This document shows, in pieces, positions 23,226 to 33,342 of a DNA stretch of 46,734 bases. A model generated the notes under the pieces. It had not been told where the DNA came from. It did no database searches and saw nothing but the letters and a program-made list of their open reading frames with translations. Position 1 is the first letter of the stretch; each line of letters starts with the position of its first letter. The DNA is from Terana coerulea (lineage: Eukaryota > Basidiomycota > Agaricomycetes > Polyporales > Phanerochaetaceae), in contig JAKOGH010001002.1 in NCBI GenBank assembly GCA_024811115.1, positions 1 to 46,734 on the forward strand, written 5' to 3'. The translations under genes were made by a program, and so were the position numbers.

Positions 23226-23233
23226 GATATCAG

Positions 23234-25039
23234 TGCATATCTTTGTTATGACATTCAGGAAGTGCGGCCTGTCTATGCTTTAGGCAAGTTGCCAACAATC
23301 ATCCATGATTTTGTCGCCATTTTTAGGGCAACTGCTAGGAAAGGGATAGCAATCGGGGCCAATCGGCTAATCATGACCTCCTAAATGCGATAGTGCCCGT
23401 GTGGATGCATCTTCTAGACATTCTGCGGCAAGAGAATGAGTACTCGGACCTACTGGTGTCCAATACAAGCTTAAGCGTAATCTATCGCAAGGCTATTGGT
23501 TCCGTGTTCAAAGATACTAATCAAAGCAACTCAGCGGGGCCCTCCGCAATATCTCTCGGATGATTCGCTCCAGACAATGCATCAAACGCTTGCCATTCAA
23601 TATGTTTCAACTACGAACCTCGGCTACCTGGCTACTTCTCTCTCACGTTAAGTGCTCTCAATGGGCATAACTCAATGGGCTGTCTGCGGAATCCTGTACC
23701 ACAGCTGCAGAGGGCTGTCAATCTACCGAGCAACTGGACCCTGAATTTCACTCTGCTCTAGCTCAGTAGAGACCTGGGGCACATTCTTGGTGTATGTTTC
23801 TTTCATCATCCACCAAAAACTTCACTGAGCGCAGCCTTACTTGCAGTTTTCATTGACAATGCTTTCTTAGAGGTGATATTATTGCTCAGGACTGATTGCA
23901 TGCAGCCCGGCAGCTCATCAGCTACTGGCGCATCATTGCAAACACTACATAATCTCCTCAACCTTGCAGTATAGGGGATATATCCTGTGTGTAAATTCAA
24001 GGTGCATTGGCCAGATCATTCTGATCTAGTTTGTTACTGGCGAACAGCTTCTCCCAGCTGGCAGCACTTCTGCAGTTTGCTGTCATTTCAGAGCCTCTCG
24101 TGTTCAGCAGCATCCAACCTACAACCCATGCTGCCCAAGTCTCTGTGAAACGCTACATTTCCATCGCAGGAAAGGCTGGATATATCCTTGCCGCCATCCA
24201 TTCAGAGCTTCAATGAGACTACTATACATTAATGACCTGACAGAGTGTCACACGTTACAGGAGTCCCGCCTGTCCGCTATCCGGGTTTTTGTCACTAGTC
24301 ACAGAGGGGTTTGCTGGTTTGTGACAGATAAGTCCTTACCCCCAAATTTTCGAGCCTGCGAGCGCGAATGAGCCTTCTTTCCCACTCAATGCTCTCGAAC
24401 AGCATGTTCATGGTAGATGCTGCACAATAACAGCTAAATAAAGGTGAGCAATCACCAAACTTGGCTCCAGATAGCCCGCTCACCACCAATCTCTGGAAGC
24501 ATGTCACAGGCCCTCGACTCTACCACTCCTTATTTGGATTGTTGCAAAATGTCACAGTCACAACCGGCCCCTGTCAGGTCATTAATGCACAGTACAACCC
24601 TTTGTATTTTGGGGTGTGGCAGCCCGTCGATACAGGAGGAGCCTTGAGAGCCTGTCAAGATGCAGAATATCGGTTACATAGGGCACGCTTTCATTATAAC
24701 ACTTTGGGTGCTCAAGACGAAGGGCGAAACGAGGCGCCATTTAAGTCACTGGAGGGGGAGAAAGCCTCATTTCTCCTTTGCAAACATTCTCCCCAAATTC
24801 GGCGAATGGCGACTACAGTACCGTGAAATGTACCTGGAAGCAGAAAGATATTTGCATCCGTGAGTGAGGCCGACAAATATATTGCGATGAAGGAGACATG
24901 GCTCATGTATTATTAGCAGCAGTCCTGCTGTACCTTGACGACCACTGTGACTCCGGACATACCTGTGACTGTTTGGGTGGGAGGGCGACCAAGCGATCGG
25001 AGTCGAGGAGCGTTATATACACGTCCTGAGTAATAGTAC
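23234..25039. other. No confident gene
   Basis: Short frames at 23806-24000 (minus), 24031-24216 (plus) and 24461-24826 (plus) are open but carry no motif I can name and have no clear introns. The 24461 frame contains NVTVTTGPCQVINAQYNPLY, which looks protein-like and may be part of a decayed gene. Confidence 0.4.
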
Positions 25040-25160
25040 AGAGCTGGTCGCGCTGGCTGGCGAGGTACGGTAGTTGCAGAGTGCGGAAGGGTTCAGAAGA
25101 GTGGGCGAAAGAGAGTGCAAGACGCGCCCGGACGCAATCACATGCCTGTTTGATCATTGC
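25040..25160. repeat. Block shared with 4190-4280
   Basis: About 115 bp similar to the block upstream of GMC copy 1, in the same plus-strand orientation, with a small insertion (AGAGTGGGCGAAA). It lies about 700 bp upstream of GMC copy 2, with a tRNA gene in between. Confidence 0.7.
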
Positions 25161-25388
25161 GCCATCCGAGCATCACCTCGGACTGGCAGTGGTTTCGTTT
25201 TGGCTCAGTGTGCTCTGGGAGAACCGCTACCAGTTGACTCAGGATATATGTCGCACTTTCAGAGTTGCAATACTAATTGCTGGCAGCTGCACAGCCTGCA
25301 TTAACTAGTAACTACTTGCGATTCTGCGAATTACAATCGAGATGCGGCTGTGGGATAACTGGCCAAAAAGGTGTTGCCCGTTTTGCCA

Positions 25389-25460
25389 TACACTGAAGGG
25401 GAGTCGAACTCCTGCCGCTTGCTTGGAAGGCAAGCATGATAACCGCTTCACCATCAGTGT
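25389..25460 (-). tRNA. tRNA-Gly (anticodon UCC)
   Basis: The minus strand folds as a 72-nt tRNA. A 7-bp acceptor stem ACACTGA/TCAGTGT is followed by discriminator A. The D arm contains GGTGAAGCGGTTATCA, the anticodon stem is CTTGC/GCAAG with loop CTTCCAA (anticodon UCC, glycine), and the T loop reads TTCGACT. There is no intron. The T stem AGGAG/CCCCT has one A-C mismatch, so either the copy is slightly weakened or it tolerates the mismatch. Internal A and B box sequences for RNA polymerase III are present as in normal tRNA genes. Confidence 0.9.
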
Positions 25461-25788
25461 TTGTGAGGTGCCAGGCGAGAATATCGTTAGCCGGGCCTTG
25501 GGCTCTGGGGCGTTGCGACGATCAGATCGGCATCACCGATCGCGTCTCGACGCGTCTTTGCCTTTGAGTCGCGCTCTCCATCTCCCCAGCACTCTCTTCA
25601 TGCAAGCACTCTACATGGCCAGAAGCTGCAAGCTTCGAGGTGCGCCCGCAACGGAACCCGTGAGGCAAAACTTGACATCTCAATCGTGCGAGCTCGCCGA
25701 CGGCACGACAGGCCCGGTCCAGCTGCCAGCATCAAAGCATAACCAACTTGAAGTGCGAGCTGCCGGGGCGCGTGACGCGTCGGTGTAG

Positions 25789-25794
25789 TATAAG
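25789..25794 (+). promoter_or_regulatory. TATA-like box of GMC copy 2
   Basis: TATAAG lies 56 bp upstream of the ATG at 25845, followed by a pyrimidine-rich tract (CCGCTCTCGCTTTCCC) typical of fungal transcription start regions. Confidence 0.45.
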
Positions 25795-25844
25795 CCGCTC
25801 TCGCTTTCCCGCAGTGCCTTGCCGTTCCTGTCAATGCACAGACG

Positions 25845-28676
25845 ATGCTCCCAATAGCTGCACTGTTGCCCGTTCTGCTGGGCGCAGGCGCGCTGCCCTC
25901 CATCGTGACCACGACGCCCCCAGCGAACCTCTCCGAGTTTGACTACGTCGTCGTGGGCGGCGGCACCACGGGGCTCACCGTCGCCGCCCGCCTGTCTCAA
26001 GACCCCTATATACGCGTTCTGACGATCGAGGCGGGCACGGACAACCGCGCCGACCCCGCGATCTTCGACCCTGTTCCAGTACGGCGCCGTGTTTGGCGGC
26101 CCGCTCGACTGGGCGTGGGCCACGGAGGACGGTCGCGTTATTCAAGGGTGCGTGGTAGCTGTATATATGCGGCCTGTTCGAAGCGTGACGGAGACTGGCC
26201 AGAGGGAAGACCTTGGGCGGGTCGTCGTCCATCAACGGCGCCGCCTGGACGCGCGGGCTCGATTTGCAGTACGACGCGTGGAACGACCTGCTGGAGCCCG
26301 AGGAGAGAGCCGTCGGCTGGGGCTGGGAAGGGTCCGGAGGCAAGGGTCTGAAACATTACATGAAGAAGGTACGCTCCACCCTGCCCGTGCTTGCCCTCTG
26401 ACGGTCTGTCTGTCTGGTCACACAGTCAGAACGCTTTCACGCACCCACGCCGCTGCAAGCCTCCCCGCCGACGGGCTCAACGCGACGTTCGACCCGGCTG
26501 TCCATGGCTTCGTCGGGCCCGTGCAGGCCGCGTTCCCCAACGCGTCGCTCCTCGCCAGCGCGCACACTGGCGCGGGGACCAAGCTGCGCGCGTTCGTCGC
26601 GACGTGCAGCGAACAGATGGGGCTCGCGTACGGGCGGGATTTGAATGCGGGAAAGCCCGGCGGAGTGTGGGTGTATCCTCTGGTATGCCCCAGCAACCGC
26701 CTTCCCACATCGAGTATAGTATTGATGTTGACTACATGCGCCTCGTACGTCTACCAGAGCGTGGACCCGGCGCAAGGTGACAACCGCTCGTCTTCCGCAG
26801 AAGCATACCTCACGCCGGCTGAGCACACGCGGAGCAACTGGGTCGTCCTGGTCGGACGTACGGTACATATATCCATCCAACTAGAACATGAGCTACACTC
26901 AGCACGCGCGTGTAGGCAACGCGTGTACTGTTCACCTCGTCCGCCAGCAACGCGACAGACCCGCTGCGAGCCGCGTACGCGGTCGAGTACGCGCCCTCGT
27001 CGTCGAACAGCACAGACCCCGGGCGTACGCTTCGTCGCGCAAGCAAAGCGCGAGGTCATCCCGCCGCCGGCGCCATCCAAGTACGTCCCACACCCTCCTC
27101 CTTCCCTCCCCCCAACCGCATCCTCACCACCCCGACAGACCCCCGCGCTCCTCCAGCTCTCCGGCATCGGCCCGCCCGCGCCTCCTCGCCGCCCTCTCAA
27201 TTCCCATCCTCATCCCCGTGCCCGGCGTCGGGCGCAACCTGCAGGAACAGACCGCGCTCGCCGTCACCGCGCAGACGCACGTCGCGAACACGGCGGTCAG
27301 GATCCCCGACGCGGTCGGCTTTCCGACTTTGGCGCAGTTGGTGGCGTTTGGCGCGAACGCGTCGGGCGCGCTCGGGCGGGATGGGAGGGGTGTGTGAGGG
27401 AGGGGGTGGAGGGGTGGGCGGTGAGCCAGGCGAGTGTGGGCGGTGTGAATGCGGACGCGTTGAGGAGCGTGTTTGCGGTGCAGGCGCGGACCGTGTTGGA
27501 CGACCGGGGTACGTATATCCTCGCGCGCCGACGCACGGTGCTGACCGCCGGGGCATTGCAGCGCCCATCCTCGAGCTGTATCTCGAGGACCCCGGGCTAA
27601 GGTGCGCGCTGCGCGCCGGCCCGTGTGTGCCCTGCCGAGTCTTTGATACATGTTTCCGGGTGCAGCGCGACCGCCGTGGGCGTGAACCTCTGGCAGCTGC
27701 TGCCCTTCAGCCGGGGCAACGTCTCGATCACGGTGCGGCCTCCTCTCCTCTTGGTACTTCTGCACCTGCTCATCTTTGTTCTTTACGGATGCAGAGCACG
27801 AACCCGTTCGTCAAGCCCGCGGTCCATGTCGGGTATTTCAACGCCGAGTACGACATGGAGGTCATGATCGCCGGTGCGCGCTGTGCGGCGGCTCTTCCAG
27901 AGCCCACCATTTTCGTGAGTCCTGTTCATTTTCCCTACACTGTTCCCTTCCCTGTTGCGTTTTATCTCTCGGCTATTTTCACATCTCAAACGACCCTATA
28001 CTCCCTCTTTTTATTTATTTTATTTTTAACTCGACAAGTCGACTGCAAGTCTGTGCCCTCCTCGCCGGTGCACGGACTTGGGCTCTCTGCGTATTTTGCC
28101 TCGGGAGACCGTCGAGGTCCACGGAGACCTCGACGGGCGCACGAGAACAGGCTCCTGCGTGGCACAGGCGCAGGCGAGCACGTAACATGCCATGCTAGAG
28201 AGCATCTGTTTGCGCGCACGCCGTTCGACGTTCTATAGACATGCCTCGCTCACGCCGTCCACAGGTCGATCGTCACCGCGGAGCTCACGCCGAACACGAC
28301 CGTCGTGCCCGACAGCGGCGACGGCGGGTCCGACGCAGACTGGCGCGCGTGGATATTGCAGGGCTTTGCGGCCAATGACCACCCGATCGGGACCGCGAGC
28401 ATGATGCGGCGCGAGCTCGGGCGGTGCGTCGACGTCCCCTTTCTTGTGCCTGCGTGCGTGCTGACGGATGCGGTGGTGGGTGCGCTAGGTGTGGTGGACG
28501 CCCGCCTGCGGGTGTACGGCACGGCGAACGTGCGCGCGGTCGACGCGTCGGTCGTGCCGCTCCAGATCTCGGCGCACCTCAGCGCGACGCTGTACGGGAT
28601 GGCGGAGAAGGCGGCGGACTTGATATTGGAGGATGCCTATGATGTCGGCGGTGAAATTGACGTGCGGTTGGGGTGA
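25845..28676 (+). pseudogene. GMC oxidoreductase gene, copy 2 (secreted flavoenzyme), frame-shifted
   Basis: The chain starts MLPIAALLPVLLGAGALP (signal peptide), then FDYVVVGGGTTGLTVAARL (FAD-binding fold). After the first intron (26148-26202) comes KTLGGSSSINGAAWTRG, then GRDLNAGKPGGVW, TPALLQLSGIG (about 27138-27170), GRNLQEQT, NPFVKPAVHVGYFNAEYD, and the C-terminal catalytic block with [15 protein letters not shown] (about 28372-28418) and [14 protein letters not shown] (about 28557-28600). The stop is at 28674-28676. Frame breaks are near 26070, 26465, 27019, 27060, 27175, 27390 and 27880, and a TGA interrupts at about 27396. The 27915-28263 intron is about 350 nt, much longer than its counterpart in copy 1 (about 140 nt). 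The substrate cannot be told. Sequence error is possible but would have to be frequent in this gene and absent from the cupin gene nearby. Confidence 0.85.
28109..28136. other. Perfect 11-bp stem, 6-nt loop inside a GMC intron
   Basis: CCGTCGAGGTC (28109-28119) pairs with GACCTCGACGG (28126-28136) around CACGGA. It lies in the unusually long intron of GMC copy 2, in the part with no counterpart in copy 1. Confidence 0.7.
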
Positions 28677-28929
28677 TGGTGAGCTTCAAGCGAGGTTTCA
28701 AGATAGAGTCTTTGCTGACGGTAGGGCAGACGTGCACGCAACCTCGTTCAAGTGCATCTGGCAACCTGCCGACCAGACTGCGAGACGTTTTCTGTTTCTA
28801 TTAGCTTTGAGACATACGCTAAATGGGGTAGCGAGCTGTGCACAACGCGTGCAGTCCCTGTGGTAACCATGCGGTCTAGGTGCTGCGGCAAGGACGTCAG
28901 TATGCATTCCAAGACCTTTCATGAAGTCA

Positions 28930-29080
28930 GCTTGGACTCGAACAGGAGGAAGATGCCTGAAGACTCCTACATGCCGAACAGTGACATGCCGTACGGCGAT
29001 TTCGAACGCGCGATATTCAAAGAGTGACGGGAGTACGTGTCTACTGCGGACCTCAATGTCGCTGTATTTAACCTGTAAAT
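28930..29080 (+). pseudogene. 3' end of the cupin gene, duplicated fragment A
   Basis: The segment NSDMPYGDFERAIFKE matches the end of the full cupin gene (NSDMPFGDFKRAIFEE, about 38962-39008), and the following bases continue the match through VSTADLNVAVFNL to a stop at 29077-29079. An in-frame TGA follows IFKE. Only the last exon is present, so this marks one edge of a duplicated block. Confidence 0.75.
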
Positions 29081-29168
29081 GGGTGTATTACGTTGAGAAC
29101 AATTTTATACATATACGCTCAGACACGATGTGATCGCTCATCCGGGTGCCCGCCCAGTCGCTGTCTCC

Positions 29169-30412
29169 TCACAGTTCGGTGATCGGCGCTTCCTGTTGCC
29201 GTGGTGGCGAGTCGACTGCGTCACTGGGTCGTGCGAGAGGTCGCCTGGCTTCGGCGCCGTACAACAGCTCCCACAGACGCTGCAGCGCCTTGGTCTGCTG
29301 AGGAGGCGGTGCGGTCGAGCTTCTGCCCTCTGTGTCGGGGGAACGTGAGGCGGTGCTGGGCGAGCACCGTGGACGCGGCAGTGGGAACCTGATGCACTGG
29401 CTGCGGCGCATAGGAGGACGTTGTTGACATAGAGACGCGTAAGGGCTCTCGCGAGTCTGTGGAAGAGGGACCAGACGTCTATCAGCAAGTGTTCACGTAT
29501 TTATGTGGGGGCATACAGACCTTGGCCGTCCAAGTCCAAAGTAAGCTCACGCCGAACATATGGGGTGACTAGGACTTTCGCCTTCGCGCGACGTCTCCGC
29601 CACCAGAAGAATGCGCCGAGACATGCGACGACCGCCAACAAAGGCATCATCACCGCCGGCACGACGGTGCGCAAGCTCTGGCTACTCTGGCTGGCTCCTC
29701 CCGTTGAGCTCAGGCCCGGCGGAGAGGACACGTCGGGCGCTATATCTTGAGAAGGCTCGGGCTGTGTATCCGCTTGGGATCGGTACGGAGATCTGAGCGA
29801 TTCAAGCGGTGAACCCACAGTATTGGTTGCTGAGCCCTGCGCAGATGTCAGCGCGGAGTTATTGAACGCGGAGAGAGCAGTGCTTACGCTCGCAGAGGGG
29901 TACCCGTACGTGAAAAAGTCGAACCATACCATGGCGGTGCTGTCGGAGTCAACGACTGTGAGCGTAACGGTATGCTGGCCGTAGTTCAACGTTGGCGATT
30001 GATAGAATTGCACCGAGTTGAGCCTCTGTCCGGCAATTTGACTCGTATAGTTTACCGGCGCGAGGTTGTCGACGGCGTACGAGGTAATAGCGGTATGGCC
30101 AGATGGTGCGGCCGTATCTATAGTCCCCTGCACGGACACCCATGTACCTAATGATCATGAAGTCAATATGTTGTGAGCTCGGAAGGACGGTCTGCCCGTA
30201 CCGTGAAACGTGTAATTTAAAAATGCCCCAGGAGTTGATGTTCCATGCGTTCCCCTAAGACACGGCGTATCAAAGCTTTGGTAGAAGACTTACGCAATCG
30301 ATACTAAACCTTACCCCTTATATGCATTCGGATCGTGCGTGCCCAAAACCCAGTTTCCCGGAGAGTAGAATATTGCTGGGTCTGCATCATCCACTTCCAC
30401 TACAGTTGTCAT
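29169..30412 (-). CDS. Single-span membrane protein, paralogue A
   Basis: From ATG at 30412: exon 1 (MTTVVEVDDADPAIFYSPGN...), a short exon 2 encoding GTSTPGAFLNYTFHG, then an exon from about 30150 starting TWVSVQGTIDTAAPSG. The extracellular part is a beta-rich domain (FYQSPTLNYGQHTVTLTV, VWFDFFTYGYPS), followed by a Ser/Thr/Pro-rich stalk, a transmembrane helix (VVPAVMMPLLAVVACLGAFF) and a basic WWRRRRAK stop-transfer. A further intron with donor GTCTGT (about 29523) and acceptor CCACAG (about 29468) leads to the cytosolic tail containing KALQRLWELLYGAEA. One extra C near 29338 shifts the tail relative to paralogues B and C. Proteins of this layout are common in agaricomycetes; a cell-surface or wall-sensing role is only a guess. 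Divergent from the F-box gene downstream. Confidence 0.7.
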
Positions 30413-31204
30413 CGGTACAGATAGGGGAGGACAAGTAGTATGTGGGGAAGGTACCCAAGCGGCACAAAGAGGACGTCCAGTTTTGAGGAGCGGCGCGCGA
30501 GTCTATATAAGCCTAAGGTATCAAAGAAGTCTGTTGGGAGGTGCGGAAGTGTCGCGGCTCACCCGCCGTAATATGCATGAAGGGCAGTATGGAGGGTCAT
30601 CGCCTCTACCGTGAGCTTCCTAGTCGTTCGGGAACGCTACTCGTATCGATTGATATATTGATATTGTACTATGCTCTTGAATTGAATGAGCGACGCCACT
30701 ACGAGTAAATGAGGAGCTCGGTGGCCGCAAGATACCTGAGAGAAACAACACGTAGGTAAGATGTATGATATGAGAGCGCTCTAGCTCAATTGCCATCATG
30801 GGCTGCATACCTACCAATTGCGCGTAGATCTCGGCTTGTAGACAACCTGTAGATGTACCAGCGATGGGAAGCAGAAAATCAGCGACGAGGCTCGTTATAA
30901 CCAAGATGCGGTTCGAGAGACTGTAGGCCGGAGAAGTGTAGATAGTAAGCGAAGGACAGAAAGCTGGAGGAGCAAGGCCCCCGGCAGCGTCAGCGGTTTC
31001 GGCTTGGTTGCGCGCCTTGAATTGCGGCATTGACCGAGGTCGGGATCGAGATCATCGATATCAAATGGCAATGTCCGACAGCGCCGAGCCTTGTCTTTCG
31101 GTTGTTCTGCCAGTGCCACCACATACATTGCCTTGCGAAGGCTGCGACCTACCTTTCTTTTCTGGATTGTGCGACCTGACTTGGCGAGTCTTCAGGCTTC
31201 AAAC
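30413..31204. promoter_or_regulatory. Divergent intergenic region, unit A
   Basis: It separates the minus-strand membrane-protein gene from the plus-strand F-box gene and is broadly alignable with 34545-35389 in unit B (for example CGCCGAGCCTTGTCTTTCGG against GCGCCGGTCTTCGAGCC and the shared CTATATAA near 30500 and 34637). CTATATAAG at about 30501 could be a promoter box for transcripts in either direction. No gene seen. Confidence 0.45.
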
Positions 31205-32403
31205 ATGGCCGCGCAGCTACCCCAAGAAATGACCGACCTGATTATGGAACACCTGTTCGCCGACATCCCCGAACGCTCCGAGAGGATAACCGCTGCGCTG
31301 AGCTGCACACTCGTGTGCCGGGCATGGCTGATCGCAAGCGCGTCGTACCTCTTCGACACCGTACGCATCCGATTGCCTTTGCAGAACACAGACGGCGACC
31401 CGCTCGCTCACGTGCTGTCCTTCTTCGCGGTATGCGGGCGCGCTGCCCACGCCGTACAACACCTCATACTGGACCGGCGGGCGCGACGATCAGAGCCAAT
31501 GGGACCCACGCACGACGTCCATCGTGCTCTCTGCCACCACCTTCACGCGATACTCGGCGTTCTTCCGCGCTGCCGTGAGCTGTCTGTGGACGGCTTCTTT
31601 TGGGAAGGCGACGCTCGAGCAGAGTGGGGTCCACGGCAGATCGCACAGCTGAACCTGTACGACCGCGGGAAGTGGCGGAAGGGCGACTTTGAGAGCACCG
31701 TCGCGCTCTTCGACAACGTTGGCTTGCTCACAGTCAACAATCTACATTTGTTTCCTTACGTCGCCCCACTACCTGGCGAAGCCAACGATAGCGACCACAA
31801 AGCGCTTGGCGGTACAGTCGTTGAAGATAGGGACATCACAGCGAAGGCGCGACCAAGGATCTCTGCGACAACTTGATGGCCACCGTTGACTGTGAAGCAG
31901 TCTCTGGTCTTACTGTATTCCCTCTGTGGATTATCATAGGTTCCATGCAGTATTTACTCTCGGCGCCGACCAAACTGCAAGACCTCAACTTCATCCTGTG
32001 CGACAATTCAATTAATTCCATTGCGCCTGGTTTACCCAGTATGTTCCTCAGCACGCTGTGTTGTGTTGGTAGTACGTGCTCATATGCCCCTCCAGCTCCA
32101 CCGCAAATTCCAGATCTGTCCCAGCACACCTGCGTACGCCATTTCGGTCTTTGGGCTATCAAGCTCTTCTGCTGGGACCCCTACGCGTACGAAAACGACG
32201 CCGTCTGGGCACGGGCCTTGGACGTCCTGGGCACTGCGCCGGCAGGCGTGACACACTTCACGCTGGTGTTCTACCTGCACAAACACGTGCGACGCCCGCT
32301 GCCGCTCGCGCCCGTCCTTCAGGGCCTTGGCTGGGAGAAGCTCGGAGGACGCGGTCGCGCCGTACAGGCAATTGGAGCAGATCTGTTTGCGTGGGCTGAA
32401 TGA
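31205..32403 (+). pseudogene. F-box protein gene, unit A, with compensating indels
   Basis: The ATG at 31205 (MAAQLPQEMTDLIMEHLFAD) opens an F-box-like segment (residues about 5-50, LSCTLVCRAWL), which in the family links substrates to SCF ubiquitin ligases. Compared with unit B, an extra G near 31484 and a missing C near 31535 put about 17 codons in another frame, after which HLHAILGVLPRCRELS resumes. A second break near 31790-31845 ends the frame at 31876, but MATVDCEAVSGLTVFPLW resumes from 31876 in another frame. An intron (about 32038-32095) precedes the C-terminal exon (PDLSQHTCVRHFGLWAIKLF ... ADLFAWAE, stop 32401-32403). Leucine-rich-repeat-like text is weak. Confidence 0.65.
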
Positions 32404-32810
32404 TGCTCGTGGTACGCTCGAAGCTCGATTTCCGTCACATGTTCGGGCTTTGCTTCGGTGGGAGGAGTGACAGTGGAGAAACCTAGAACAGGTGTGTACT
32501 GTCTTTGTGCGTGGCGATTGCGCGCGCGGGCTCACTAGTGGTTATCAAAGCGCGTGGGTCGTTGGGTGTTGGGCCAGACAGCTGAGCCCAGGCGGACGTC
32601 GCAGGCTGGTACACTTTCGTTCAGCGTGATAACTCGACCGGTTATGTAAAGTGAAGAGCCGTGCATTCAGGTACGTCAATGGAAGGATACGAGACTCTCC
32701 GTATCTAATCATTCCCCTAGAGTTGACTCATATGGTATCTAGAGGTGTTATCATTCACTACGGCAATGTGCATCCCAAAGCCTTTCATTGAGCCAGCTTG
32801 CATTCAAACA

Positions 32811-33220
32811 GGAGGAAGATGCCTAAGGAATACCTGAATGCCGAACAGCGATGTATAATGCGACGACTTCGAACGCGCAATATTCGAGGAGTGGTGCAAG
32901 TACACGCCGCCACACTGAACAACTGGACATCTGCTGGTAGCGCCGGAGTCTTAGCCTGCTCGAACGGCTTAGGAGGGAGACATGTTGCATGAAATATAAA
33001 CTACCATAATATATGATGTCCAATTTGTACTATGCTAACTATCCGAGGGGCTATATGACGTAAGAAAAGTCCCTAGGTGGTGGGGAACCCATATAATGAC
33101 AGCGAGTGGACCGGCGCTACCGCAAAATGTCCGGTTGTTCAGTGTGGCAGCGTGTACAAGGCTATTGTGGGCCTCAATGTCATTGCATCCGACCTGTGAA
33201 AGGGTGTATTACTTTGAGAA
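32811..33220 (+). pseudogene. 3' end of the cupin gene, duplicated fragment B, split by a MITE
   Basis: The AGGAGTGGTGCAAGTAC at 32887-32903 continues in the full gene as AAGGCTACTGTGGG; here it continues at 33158 after a 250-bp insertion (AAGGCTATTGTGGGCCTCAA) and ends at a TGA around 33197-33199. Upstream text (GCCGAACAGCGATG) matches the gene around 38957. As in fragment A, only the terminal exon is present. Confidence 0.75.
32904..33153. mobile_element. 250-bp MITE with ~43-bp TIRs and GTAC target duplication
   Basis: Left end ACGCCGCCACACTGAACAAC and, in reverse complement, right end ACGCTGCCACACTGAACAAC continue with GGACAT and GGTAGCGCCGG on both sides. Direct repeats GTAC flank it (32900-32903 and 33154-33157). 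Removing the element restores GTGCAAGTACAAGGCT exactly as in the intact cupin gene (39012-39027). The interior is AT-rich and non-coding. Confidence 0.85.
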
Positions 33221-33342
33221 CACTTTTAAACATATACGTTCAGAGACTATATGATTGCTCATCCGGATGCCTGCTCAGTCTTTTGTCTCTCCTGATTTCG
33301 GTGATCGGCGCTTTCCGTTGCCTTCGTGGCGCGTCGACTACG

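Noticed and set aside
25389..25460. Plus-strand reading through the tRNA as part of a 148-residue protein
   Set aside because: The tRNA fold on the minus strand is clear and the reading has no motif.
26418..27765. Long minus-strand open frames across GMC copy 2
   Set aside because: Arg/Ala-rich translations opposite a GC-rich gene, with no motif of their own.
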